Origin: an uncultured bacterium | GTDB lineage: Bacteria > Actinomycetota > Coriobacteriia > Coriobacteriales > Coriobacteriaceae | Length of the DNA stretch: 15,788 bases | Assembly (NCBI GenBank): GCA_905216175.1 | Contig: CAJMSV010000041.1 | Coordinates: 1 to 15,788 of the forward strand | Reading direction: 5' to 3' | Translations under genes and position numbers: made by a program | The notes under the pieces: generated by a model | What the model saw: the letters and a program-made list of their open reading frames with translations, nothing else | What the model was told of the DNA's origin: nothing | Database searches by the model: none | Part shown: piece after piece, positions 8,407 through 15,634 of the stretch | How positions within the stretch are numbered: position 1 is the stretch's first letter | How the letters are laid out: each line of letters opens with the position of its first letter

Positions 8407-8907
8407 ATGGCAAAGGCTGTAAAGACGCCAAAAACCAATGCGATGCGCGAGCTGGAAAGTGCCGGCATTTCCTATGTTCTACATACGTACGAAGACGATG
8501 GTGATGAGTCGGTGGGCCTGGGGGTCGCGATTTCGGAGCAGCTTGGCGAGGAGCCCGGTCAAGGATTTAAGACTTTGGTCTGCGTGACGCCGTCCAACGA
8601 CTATGTCGTGTGCTGCATCCCTGTTGCCGACGAGCTCGATCTAAAGTCCGCCGCGCGTGCCGCGGGGGAGAAGTCCTTGGCCATGATGCATGTGAAGGAT
8701 TTGCTTGCGGCGACTGGCTACGTTCGCGGCGGCTGCAGCCCGGTCGGTATGAAAAAACGCTACCGGACGCTCATTGACGAGACATGCGTCCTTTGGGATA
8801 CCATTTTTATTTCGGGAGGCAAGCGTGGTTATCAGCTCGAGCTTGCACCCGATGATTTAATTGCATTTTGCGGGGCGACGGTTGCCGCGATTACGAGAGA
8901 GGACTGA
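8407..8907 (+). CDS. ybaK: YbaK/EbsC-type Cys-tRNA(Pro)/Cys-tRNA(Cys) deacylase
   Basis: The protein has 166 residues, normal for the YbaK family. It begins with the family pattern KTNAMRELESAGISY, has the GQGFKTLV block in which K55 corresponds to the lysine required for trans-editing, and then the RGGCSPVGMKK segment and a final glycine-rich strand region (ISGGKRGYQLEL). Family members hydrolyse Cys-tRNA(Pro) formed when prolyl-tRNA synthetase mischarges cysteine; they act in the cytosol, often with ProRS. The start at 8407 has AAAGGA eight bases ahead; upstream in-frame codons are not conserved in type. Its TGA is three bases before the murJ ATG, so the two are probably cotranscribed. There is no functional link to cell wall or repair beyond shared transcription. 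Confidence 0.92.
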   Translation: MAKAVKTPKTNAMRELESAGISYVLHTYEDDGDESVGLGVAISEQLGEEPGQGFKTLVCVTPSNDYVVCCIPVADELDLKSAARAAGEKSLAMMHVKDLLAATGYVRGGCSPVGMKKRYRTLIDETCVLWDTIFISGGKRGYQLELAPDDLIAFCGATVAAITRED

Positions 8908-8910
8908 GCG

Positions 8911-10593
8911 ATGCCGCAGGAAGAATTGAAGTGCGGAGCTCATTTCGCAAAAGAATCTGCGCCTCAGACACCCACATCCGAAGTTTCTTCGTCGCGAGAT
9001 GACACTGACGACATGGGCTCGTCGGACTACTCCACGGTTGGTCGTTCCGCCGGGCTTATGACCATTCTGACTATCGTGTCTCGCGTCACCGGTTTTATCC
9101 GCACGTGGGCAATGGCGGCCGCTATCGGCATGTCGCTACTCTCGTCCTCCTATCAGGTCGCCAACAACCTGCCCAATATGCTCTACGAACTCGTGATGGG
9201 TGGCATGCTCGTGACGGCGTTTTTGCCCGTGTACATGGGCGTGAGGCGTGAGCAGGGTCGCGAGGCCTCGAACGAGTACGTGGGCAACCTGCTTGGCATT
9301 CTGCTTTTGGTGCTGGGTGGCATTTCGTTGCTGGGGACCGTGTTCGCCCCGGGCTTTATCTGGACGCAATCGTTCCTTTCGGGTGACGGCGGCAGCATGG
9401 ATACCGCTGCGTTCATGTTCCGTTTCTTTGCCATCCAGATTCTCTTTTATGGTTTGGGCTCGGTGTTCTCGGGCGTTCTCAACGCGCACCGCGACTACTT
9501 CTGGTCGACGTTTGCCCCGGTCCTCAACAATGTGATCGTCATTGCGAGCTTTATGGGTTTTGCGCCCGTGTCCGCACAGTTTGGCGAACGTGCCGGCATC
9601 ATCTTGATTGCGGCCGGTACGACCCTCGGTGTCTTTGTTCAGATGGCATGTCAGATTCCCGCGCTTGGCAAGCACGGCGTGCATCCCCATATCCATATCG
9701 ACTTTAAGGACCCCGCGCTGCGCCAGACGATTGCGCTCGGTATCCCGACGCTGCTCGCCACGGTGTGCATGTTTGTCTCGACTTCTATCACCAACGCTGC
9801 CGCGCTGGTGGTCCAGCCCGAGACGGGTCCTTCCGTCATCGCCTATGCGCGCCTGTGGTACACGCTGCCCTACGCGCTGATTGCCGCCTCGCTTTCGACG
9901 GCGCTCTATACCGAGCTCTCTCATGACGCACAGGAGAAGGATTACGACAGCGTTCGCACGGGCATTTCGCGTGGCGTCGCCCAGATGCTGTTCTTCCTGA
10001 TTCCGTTCGCACTGTACCTGATTGTCTTCGCACGTCCGCTCAACATGATTTACTGTGCCGGCAAGTTCGATGAATCCGGCGTGGCGCTGGTGTCCGAGTA
10101 CCTTGTCTACCTGGCGCTCTCGCTGCCGCTCTACGGCGTGGTCGTGTTGATGCAGAAGAGCTTCTCTGCCTTGCTCGACATGAAGCCCTATAGCCGCTAT
10201 TGCCTGTATTCCGCCATCGGCCAGGCTGGCTCGGTTCTGCTGTTTGGCGTTGTGCTGGGCTTCGGTATGCCGGCAATCGCGCTTTCGTATGTTGTCGACT
10301 ACGTGATCTTGGTCGGCTGTTCGCTGTGGTGGCTGCGTCGTCGCCTGCGTGGCCTTCAGGTCAAATCTATCCTGCATGGCGGTTTCTTTGGCCTTTTGCT
10401 CGGCGGCCTAGGGGCTGCCGCAGGCGCCGGCGTCATGTGGGCGCTTGAACACTTTGTCGGGGTACTTGGCGGCTCGATTCTGATTACTCTTGGCTATGTT
10501 TGCGTTGCGGGTGTCGTCTCGCTTGCTGTTACCTTTGGCCTTGCCGTCGTTCTTAAGATGCCCGAGGTCTCGGCGCTGCTTCGTCGCAAGTAG
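8911..10593 (+). CDS. murJ: MurJ (MviN) lipid II flippase
   Basis: The protein has 560 residues, with about 14 hydrophobic segments spread over the length after a polar, probably cytoplasmic N-terminal tail of about 45 residues (rich in Ser, Thr, Asp and Glu). The tail is followed by SRVTGFIRT, the Arg-x-x-Gly-x-x-Arg motif of the first MurJ helix, and then NNLPNMLYELVMGGMLV, very typical of the family. MurJ flips the lipid-linked peptidoglycan precursor across the membrane. The ATG is three bases after the ybaK stop, with GAGAGAGGA eight bases ahead. The stop codon TAG is directly followed by the uvrC start with no intervening base. Unlike some actinobacterial MurJ proteins there is no C-terminal pseudokinase domain. 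Confidence 0.94.
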   Translation: MPQEELKCGAHFAKESAPQTPTSEVSSSRDDTDDMGSSDYSTVGRSAGLMTILTIVSRVTGFIRTWAMAAAIGMSLLSSSYQVANNLPNMLYELVMGGMLVTAFLPVYMGVRREQGREASNEYVGNLLGILLLVLGGISLLGTVFAPGFIWTQSFLSGDGGSMDTAAFMFRFFAIQILFYGLGSVFSGVLNAHRDYFWSTFAPVLNNVIVIASFMGFAPVSAQFGERAGIILIAAGTTLGVFVQMACQIPALGKHGVHPHIHIDFKDPALRQTIALGIPTLLATVCMFVSTSITNAAALVVQPETGPSVIAYARLWYTLPYALIAASLSTALYTELSHDAQEKDYDSVRTGISRGVAQMLFFLIPFALYLIVFARPLNMIYCAGKFDESGVALVSEYLVYLALSLPLYGVVVLMQKSFSALLDMKPYSRYCLYSAIGQAGSVLLFGVVLGFGMPAIALSYVVDYVILVGCSLWWLRRRLRGLQVKSILHGGFFGLLLGGLGAAAGAGVMWALEHFVGVLGGSILITLGYVCVAGVVSLAVTFGLAVVLKMPEVSALLRRK

Positions 10594-12540
10594 GTGCGTG
10601 TGGCCGGTCACGACAACATTCCAACACTCGCCGAGCAGGTTTCGCGCGTTCCCACGCAGCCCGGATGTTACCTTTGGAAAGATGCCAAGGGCGATGTCAT
10701 CTACGTTGGCAAGGCGAAAAACCTGCGTTCCCGTATGCGCCAGTACGTGACGCTGCAGGATGAGCGCCAAAAAATACCGCTCATGATGCAATTGGTTGCG
10801 AGCTTTGACTACATCGTTGTCGAAACCGAGCATGAGGCGCTTGTACTCGAGCGCAACCTGATCGGCCAGTACCATCCGTACTTTAACGTCGACCTCAAGG
10901 ATGACAAGAGCTACCCCTTTATCGCCATTACAAAGGGCGACCTGTATCCCGCTATCAAATACACGCGCGAGCGTCATAAGCCGGGAACGCGTTATTTTGG
11001 TCCCTATACCGATAGCCGCGCGGCGCGTGAGACCATTGACACGCTGCGCAAGGTGATCCCGATCTGCTCGGCTTCTTGTGCGGAGTGGCGTCGTTGTCGT
11101 CGTATCGTCGAGTCCCACAAGGGCGAGGAAGACATCGTCAATATGATTTGCGCGCAAAACGGGCGTCCCTGCTTCGACTACCATGTCGGGCGCGGCCCAG
11201 GTGCGTGTGTCGGCGCGATTTCTCCTACGGACTATGCCAAGAACGTCAAGCGTGTCGAGCGCTTTTTGTCGGGCCATCGCAAGGATGTCGTCGATGAGCT
11301 GACCTCCGAGATGACGGATGCCGCCGAGGCGCTCGACTTTGAGCGCGCGGCACGCGTCAAACGTCGTTTGGAGGTCATCAGGGGTCTGGACGACCGTCAG
11401 CAAGTCGTTTTTCCCTCCAGTGTCGATATCGATGTCATCGGTTTCTATCGCGAGGAGACCATCTCCGCCGCTTGCGTCTTTGTCGTGCGTGAGGGTCGAA
11501 CGGTTCGAACCTGCGAGTTTATTCTCGATAAGGGTTTGGATGTCGACGAAGAGGAACTTCAATCGGGCTTTCTTAAGCGCTATTACGACGAGACGGCTGA
11601 TATTCCAGCTGAGATAAACCTCTCTGTCGAGCTTGAGGATGCGGAGGCGCTGGGGGAGTGGCTTGCAGGCAAGCGCGAGCGTTCCTGCCATCTCCATAGG
11701 CCGCAGCGTGGCGAAAAGCACCGTTTGCTCGATATGGCATCCAAAAATGCGCGCCATGCCCTCATGCGCTACATGATGCGAACGGGGTACGCTGACGACC
11801 GCACCAATCAAGCGCTCCTGGAGCTCGAAAGCGCGCTGGCGCTGCCGGCGCCGCCGATGCGTATCGAGTGCTTCGATATCTCGACGCTGCATGGAACCTT
11901 TACGGTCGCCTCGATGGTGGTGTTTACCAACGGACGCGCCGACAAGAGCCAGTACCGTCGTTTTAAAATTCAGGCCGAATTGGACGAGGCAAACGACTTC
12001 GTGTCGATGTCCGAGGTTTTGGGACGACGCTATGCTCCCGAGCGCATGGTCGACGAGCGCTTTGGCTCGCGCCCCGATTTGCTCGTTGTCGATGGCGGTA
12101 AGCCGCAATTGACCGCTGCGATCAAGCAACTTGAGGCTCTTGGGCTCGATATACCGGTTTGTGGCTTGGCGAAGGCCGATGAGGAAGTTTTCGTGCCTTG
12201 GGACGAGACTCCCGTCGTGCTGCCGACCGGGTCTGCTTCGCTCTATCTAATTAAACAGGTTCGCGATGAATCGCACCGTTTTGCCATCACGTTCCATCGC
12301 GAGTTGCGCGATAAAGCCATGACGGTTTCGGTACTCGATGACGTTCCAGGCGTGGGACCCACCAGAAAACGTGCCCTTATGCGCCATTTTGGCTCGATGA
12401 AGCGTTTGCGCGCGGCGAGCGAGCAAGAGATCGCGGAAGTTCGCGGCATACCTGCCGATGTTGCCAAGGCGGTCCACGAGGCGCTCGTTGCATGGAATGC
12501 CGAGCGCGCCGAGGCGGCGGCTGGCCATTCCGATAGCTAA
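10594..12540 (+). CDS. uvrC: UvrC, excinuclease ABC dual-incision nuclease
   Basis: The protein has 648 residues. The N-terminal GIY-YIG nuclease is at about 18-95 (QPGCYLWKD, VIYVGKAKNLRSR, ETEHEALVLE). A cysteine-rich segment spans 158-207. The UVR motif that contacts UvrB is at about 232-266. The RNase H-like nuclease follows, with likely catalytic D428 (CFDIS), D500 (VVDGGKPQ) and H561 (DESHRF), and the C-terminal helix-hairpin-helix pair is at about 590-640. UvrC makes both cuts flanking a lesion. The start is GTG at 10594, directly after the murJ TAG; GTG at 10600, with AAGTAGGTG just ahead, is an equally possible start and would shorten the protein by two residues. An oddity is that the third cysteine of the usual Fe-S pattern is Gly201, and the Cys segment carries an insertion with extra cysteines. 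Confidence 0.96.
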   Translation: MRVAGHDNIPTLAEQVSRVPTQPGCYLWKDAKGDVIYVGKAKNLRSRMRQYVTLQDERQKIPLMMQLVASFDYIVVETEHEALVLERNLIGQYHPYFNVDLKDDKSYPFIAITKGDLYPAIKYTRERHKPGTRYFGPYTDSRAARETIDTLRKVIPICSASCAEWRRCRRIVESHKGEEDIVNMICAQNGRPCFDYHVGRGPGACVGAISPTDYAKNVKRVERFLSGHRKDVVDELTSEMTDAAEALDFERAARVKRRLEVIRGLDDRQQVVFPSSVDIDVIGFYREETISAACVFVVREGRTVRTCEFILDKGLDVDEEELQSGFLKRYYDETADIPAEINLSVELEDAEALGEWLAGKRERSCHLHRPQRGEKHRLLDMASKNARHALMRYMMRTGYADDRTNQALLELESALALPAPPMRIECFDISTLHGTFTVASMVVFTNGRADKSQYRRFKIQAELDEANDFVSMSEVLGRRYAPERMVDERFGSRPDLLVVDGGKPQLTAAIKQLEALGLDIPVCGLAKADEEVFVPWDETPVVLPTGSASLYLIKQVRDESHRFAITFHRELRDKAMTVSVLDDVPGVGPTRKRALMRHFGSMKRLRAASEQEIAEVRGIPADVAKAVHEALVAWNAERAEAAAGHSDS

Positions 12541-12616
12541 ACACGAGCCAAACAACTGATATACATGATTGCGCGATTTTCAACCATTTATTTCGCCATG
12601 ATTGCCTGCTGGTTTC

Positions 12617-12662
12617 GGGTTTTATTAACGCTAAAACGTTTGACTAACCCAAGCGAAAACCC
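12617..12662. repeat. Inverted repeat around the -35 of the ABC-importer promoter
   Basis: GGGTTTT (12617-12623) and AAAACCC (12656-12662) are perfect 7-base complements that enclose the TTGACT hexamer and end one base before the extended -10. A shorter pair, GTTTTA/TAAAAC (12619-12624, 12632-12637), overlaps it. The positions would suit an operator. The repeats are AT-rich and could be chance. I saw no convincing terminator for uvrC in 12541-12640. Confidence 0.3.
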
Positions 12663-12671
12663 TGCTATCCT
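12640..12671 (+). promoter_or_regulatory. Extended -10 promoter of the peptide ABC importer
   Basis: TGCTATCCT carries the TG extension at 12663-12664 and a -10 hexamer at 12666-12671. TTGACT (12640-12645) is a good -35 hexamer, but the spacing is 20 bases, so the TG extension probably matters. Initiation about 6-8 bases downstream would fall at about 12677-12680, exactly where the 5' arm of the leader's outer helix begins. Confidence 0.5.
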
Positions 12672-12676
12672 GCGGG

Positions 12677-12819
12677 TTGACGAAGACTGATATCTCACCT
12701 CGCCGATACATACTGTCTGGCGAATCGTTTGTCAACGAATTCGGTGAACGGTAGTAAATACCGTTCAAGCGTATGTATGTATCGGTCGCCGAGCGCGGCA
12801 CCTCAGTTGGGTTCGTCGG
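12677..12819 (+). promoter_or_regulatory. Candidate structured leader RNA (riboswitch-like, nested helices with a three-way junction)
   Basis: Nested complementary segments are visible by eye. The outer helix pairs TTGACGAA (12677-12684) with TTCGTCGG (12812-12819), including two terminal G-U pairs. After an internal loop (G / TGGG), ACTGA (12686-12690) pairs with TCAGT (12803-12807). CTCG (12699-12702) pairs with CGAG (12790-12793), and after a 4-base bulge CCGATACATAC (12703-12713) pairs with GTATGTATCGG (12775-12785). Inside are two hairpins: CGAATCGTT/AACGAATTCG with one bulge and a TGTC loop (12721-12743), and a perfect 9-bp TGAACGGTA/TACCGTTCA with a GTAAA loop (12745-12767). The junction strands are TGTCTGG, G and AGCGTAT. 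I do not recognise a known riboswitch class. It lies in the leader of the solute-binding protein gene; ligand and mechanism are unknown. Confidence 0.65.
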
Positions 12820-12881
12820 TAGGTAAGGTATATATCGTCCGCAAGTTGCGCGGGGGCAAGTCTAGGTGCTCCCGAGTAAGA

Positions 12882-12900
12882 TTCTCTATTGATAGGAGAA
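12882..12900 (+). promoter_or_regulatory. Hairpin that can hide the SD sequence of the solute-binding protein gene
   Basis: TTCTC-TA pairs with TA-(G bulge)-GAGAA around a TTGA loop. The 3' arm contains AGGAG (12894-12898), five bases before the ATG at 12904, so the hairpin would block ribosome binding. Together with the folded leader upstream this looks like a translational on/off switch, but no alternative pairing that frees the SD was proven. Confidence 0.5.
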
Positions 12901-12903
12901 GAC

Positions 12904-14517
12904 ATGGCCATCATCAACAAGGGTATGTCCAGGCGTTCGTTCCTCGGCCTCACCGGCAGCGTCGCTGCTGTCGCAGGGCTTGGTCTCACCGGCTGCGGTG
13001 GCAGCTCTAGCGACGAGGGTTCCGCTTCCGGTTCCACCGATTCCGCCAACCGTGGCGGCGGCGTGATCACCGCTGGTTCCGCTTACGCTCCGTCCAGCTT
13101 CGATCCCGCCAGCACCGGCTCCGCTGTGGGCCTGGGTGCTAACTGGCACGTCGTCGAGGGCCTCTACGGCATCGATTACCACGACTACAGCACCTTCAAC
13201 GAGCTCGCCACCGACGATCCTAAGTCCGTGGACGACACCACTTTCGAGGTCACCATCCGCAAGGGCGCCAAGTTCTCCGATGGCACCGAGGTCACCGCTG
13301 ACGATGTCGTTGCCTCCTACACCGCTTGCGCCGCTTCCGCTACCTATGCTCCGTTCTTCCAGCCCTTCGAGTCCATCGAGGCCAAGGACGCCAGCACCGT
13401 GACGGTCAAGACCAAGGTCCCCAACTTCTCCCTGCTCAAGGATCGTCTGGCCATCGTCCGCGTTACCCCGGCCACTCAGACCGAGGAGGATCGCGCCAAG
13501 CAGCCGATCGGCTCCGGCCCCTGGATGTACGACTCTATCTCCGATACCGAGATTACCCTGGTTCCCAATCCTGAGTACAACGGTGAGTATGCTGCCGAGG
13601 ATAAGAAGATCCAGTACAGCATCCTGACCGACCCCACCGCTCGCGTTACCGCTCAGCAGGAGGGCTCCACGCTCGTTATGGAGCGCGTTACCGCTGACGC
13701 CGTCGACCAGCTTGAGAGCGCCGGCTGCAAGATCGATAACGTTCAGGGTTTCGGCACCCGCTTCATCATGTTCAACGTCGCCAAGGAGCCTTGGAACAAC
13801 GTCAAGGTCCGGCAGGCTGTCATGTATGCGCTCGACACCGAGAAGATGGTCAGCAACACCTTCGCCGGCCTTGCCACCGCTGCCAGCTGCTACCTGCCCA
13901 AGAGCTTCACCAACTATCATGAGGCTTCCACGGTGTACAAGACCGACGCCAAGAAGGCTAAGAAGCTCATCGAGGAGTCTGGCATCACCCCGGGTGCCAT
14001 CACCCTGCGCACCACCGACAACGAGCAGATTAAGGGCATGGCCGCCCAGGTCAAGAACGACCTCGACGCTCTCGGATTCGAGGTGACCATCCAGACCGAT
14101 ACCTCGCCGGCCACCTTCGCTGTTTTCTACGTCGTCTAGGCCTACGATAGCCTCCTTGCCCCTGGCGATCCTTCCTGCTTCGGCGCCGACCCCGACCTGC
14201 TGCTCAACAGGAGGTACGGCGACAACGTCTGGATGCAGACCCGTTGCCCGTGGAAGGAGTCCGCTGAGTGGCAGAAGCTCCACAGTCTCATGGACGAGGC
14301 TCTTGCCGCCGAGGGCGACGAGCAGCAGAAGAAGTGGAACGAGTGCTTCGACATCATTGCCGACAACGCCGTTCTGTACCCCGTTGTCCACGTCAAGACC
14401 GTCTCCGCTTCCTGGGACGATCCGTCCACTGCGCCCAACGGCGAGGCCCTCGATGGCTTCAAGGGCATCGGCACGACGAGCATGTCCTTCAGGGGCGTTG
14501 CGACCGTCAAGGCGTAA
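12904..14517 (+). pseudogene. Peptide/nickel-type ABC transporter solute-binding lipoprotein (SBP family 5), interrupted by one in-frame TAG
   Basis: The same frame runs for 537 codons from the ATG at 12904 to TAA 14515-14517, but TAG at 14137-14139 (codon 412) splits it. The N-terminus has a twin-arginine motif (SRRSFLGL, residues 9-16) and a lipobox LTGC with C31, so export may use Tat with lipid anchoring. A Ser/Gly linker follows, then the SBP_bac_5 domain (YAPSSFDPAST, PIGSGPWMYD, FIMFNVAKEPWNNVKVRQAV). The part after the TAG (LLAPGDPSCFGADPDLLLN, and the 14233-14517 segment) is the expected C-terminal lobe. With the stop, 125 residues of 537 are lost and the ligand lobe would be incomplete. 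Codon use is strongly biased (TCC, ACC, AAG, GAG), as in highly expressed genes. Homologues bind di- or oligopeptides; the ligand here is unknown. The SD is AGGAG, inside a hairpin. Confidence 0.88.
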
Positions 14518-14532
14518 GACTCGCTTGAGTCT
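14517..14532 (+). other. Small hairpin at the end of the solute-binding protein gene
   Basis: AGACTC and GAGTCT form a 6-bp stem around GCTT, starting at the last base of the stop codon. There is no U-tract. It could stabilise the mRNA 3' end or be chance. Confidence 0.3.
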
Positions 14533-14579
14533 GTATGCAGGATGTCGGTCATTGGGGCCGTATCCTCATAGTTGAAACA

Positions 14580-14613
14580 AAGACCCGGGCGGCAACGATG
14601 TCGCTCGGGTCTT
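14580..14613 (+). terminator. 14-bp hairpin between the solute-binding protein and permease genes (attenuator-like)
   Basis: AAGACCCGGGCGGC and GTCGCTCGGGTCTT form a 14-bp stem (two G-U pairs) around AACGAT. It ends in TCTTGT, so it is a weak terminator at best. Such a hairpin after a binding-protein gene commonly lowers expression of the permease genes or protects the upstream mRNA. The 157 bases between the two genes otherwise contain no visible gene or clear promoter. Confidence 0.5.
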
Positions 14614-14674
14614 GTAATGAGTACCCGTACTCATATACCAGTTGGTCCTACCGACAAAAGAAAGGGGAGAGAAC

Positions 14675-15631
14675 GTGAACAACTTGCTACGTTTGATTGG
14701 AAGGCGTCTTGTGGCGCTGCCGATCATGGCATTGGGCGTCACCGTCCTGGTGTTCTTCCTTATGTCGTTCTCCAAGACCGACCCCGCCTACACGGCGTTG
14801 GGTGACGGTGCCTCGCCCGAGGCGGTTGCCGAGTACCATGAGAAGTATGGTCTGGACGACCCCTGGCCCGTGCGCTACGTGCGCTATATGGGCGATTTGA
14901 TCCATGGCGACATGGGCACCTATGGTGCTGCTCGCAACTCCGTTGCCAAGCGCATCTCCACGGCCCTGCCCGTCACGATGCAGCTGACCTTTATCGGTCT
15001 TGCCATCGGTGCGGTCGTTTCGTTTTTGCTCGGCGTCATCGCGGCACTGTATCGCGACAAATGGCCGGACCAAGTGATCCGCGTCTTTTCCATCGCCGGC
15101 TTGGCAACCCCGTCGTTCTGGCTTGCCGTTCTGTTGATCCTGCTGTTCTCTTCCTACCTTAAGGTGCTCCCGGCATCGGGTGCTCTGCCTCACTTCACCA
15201 CGAATCCGGTTGGCTATCTGGGACGTATGATCATGCCCGCTATCGCCTTGGCATTTCCGCTGACGGGCCAGATGACTCGTATCGTGCGTACCGCCATGGT
15301 CGAGGAGCTCGACAAGGATTATGTCCGTATGGCTCGCGGCGCCGGCGTTCCCGAGAAGGTCGTCGTCGGCATCAACGTTCTTCGCAATGCGCTGATCACC
15401 CCGGTCACCACCCTCGGTCTTAAGATCGGTTACCTCATGGGCGGCGCCGTCGTCATCGAGGTTATCTTCAACCTCCCCGGCATGGGCACTGCGATTCTGC
15501 AGGGCGTTCAGGGCAACGAGGCGAACCTGGTTCAGGGCGTCGTTATCGTCGTTGCTCTTGCCTTCATCATCATCAACATCGTGGTTGACATGCTCTACCT
15601 GCTCATCAACCCGCGCATCAGGACGGTGTAG
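14675..15631 (+). CDS. DppB/OppB-like ABC transporter permease
   Basis: The protein has 318 residues starting at GTG 14675, which is preceded by AAAGGGGAGA; an upstream in-frame TTG (14642) would add 11 residues without an SD. The N-terminal arrangement RLIGRRLVALPIMALGVTVLVF is typical of DppB-type permeases. A periplasmic loop of about 60 residues follows, then five more hydrophobic segments. The cytoplasmic EAA-like loop that docks on the ATPase (DYVRMARGAGVPEKVV, near residues 212-230) and the C-terminal signature VIEVIFNLPGMG are both present. It would form half of the membrane channel with the DppC-like protein encoded just downstream, fed by the lipoprotein encoded upstream. The gene is intact. 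No ATPase genes are in the window; they would lie beyond the right edge. Confidence 0.93.
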   Translation: MNNLLRLIGRRLVALPIMALGVTVLVFFLMSFSKTDPAYTALGDGASPEAVAEYHEKYGLDDPWPVRYVRYMGDLIHGDMGTYGAARNSVAKRISTALPVTMQLTFIGLAIGAVVSFLLGVIAALYRDKWPDQVIRVFSIAGLATPSFWLAVLLILLFSSYLKVLPASGALPHFTTNPVGYLGRMIMPAIALAFPLTGQMTRIVRTAMVEELDKDYVRMARGAGVPEKVVVGINVLRNALITPVTTLGLKIGYLMGGAVVIEVIFNLPGMGTAILQGVQGNEANLVQGVVIVVALAFIIINIVVDMLYLLINPRIRTV

Positions 15632-15634
15632 ATT

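Noticed and set aside
11497..11507. CGAAC-G-GTTCG inside uvrC as a second SOS box
   Set aside because: The half-sites are separated by 1 base instead of 4, and the site is within coding sequence.
10408..12129. 573-codon antisense frame opposite murJ and uvrC
   Set aside because: It spans two well-supported genes on the plus strand and its protein is rich in Arg, His and Asp with no recognisable domain; it is a shadow frame.
12703..12785. Miniature transposable element bounded by the CCGATACATAC inverted repeat
   Set aside because: No target-site duplication flanks the repeats, no second copy is in the window, and the repeats nest inside further complementary arms, which fits an RNA fold better.
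12677..12819. T-box interpretation of the leader because of the TGGG internal loop
   Set aside because: The conserved antiterminator sequence around the UGGN bulge, a recognisable Stem I and a terminator or standard antisequestrator are not visible, and the downstream gene is not a typical aminoacyl-tRNA synthetase gene.
3825..14139. Reassignment or programmed readthrough of TAG as an explanation of both interrupted genes
   Set aside because: TAG is also the ordinary stop of the BaiN-type gene, murJ and the DppB-like gene. The LTA-synthase-like gene additionally has a TAA two codons later, and no SECIS- or PYLIS-like context is visible.
12886..14391. 501-codon antisense frame opposite the binding-protein gene
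   Set aside because: It shows a low-complexity Gly/Leu/Val/Glu composition, as expected from the complement of strongly biased codons. The plus strand has the twin-arginine signal, lipobox and SBP family motifs.
14233..14517. Independent 94-codon gene after the interrupted binding protein
   Set aside because: It is the in-frame C-terminal lobe of the binding protein; its ATG has no SD at usable distance (AGGAGGT is 18 bases away).
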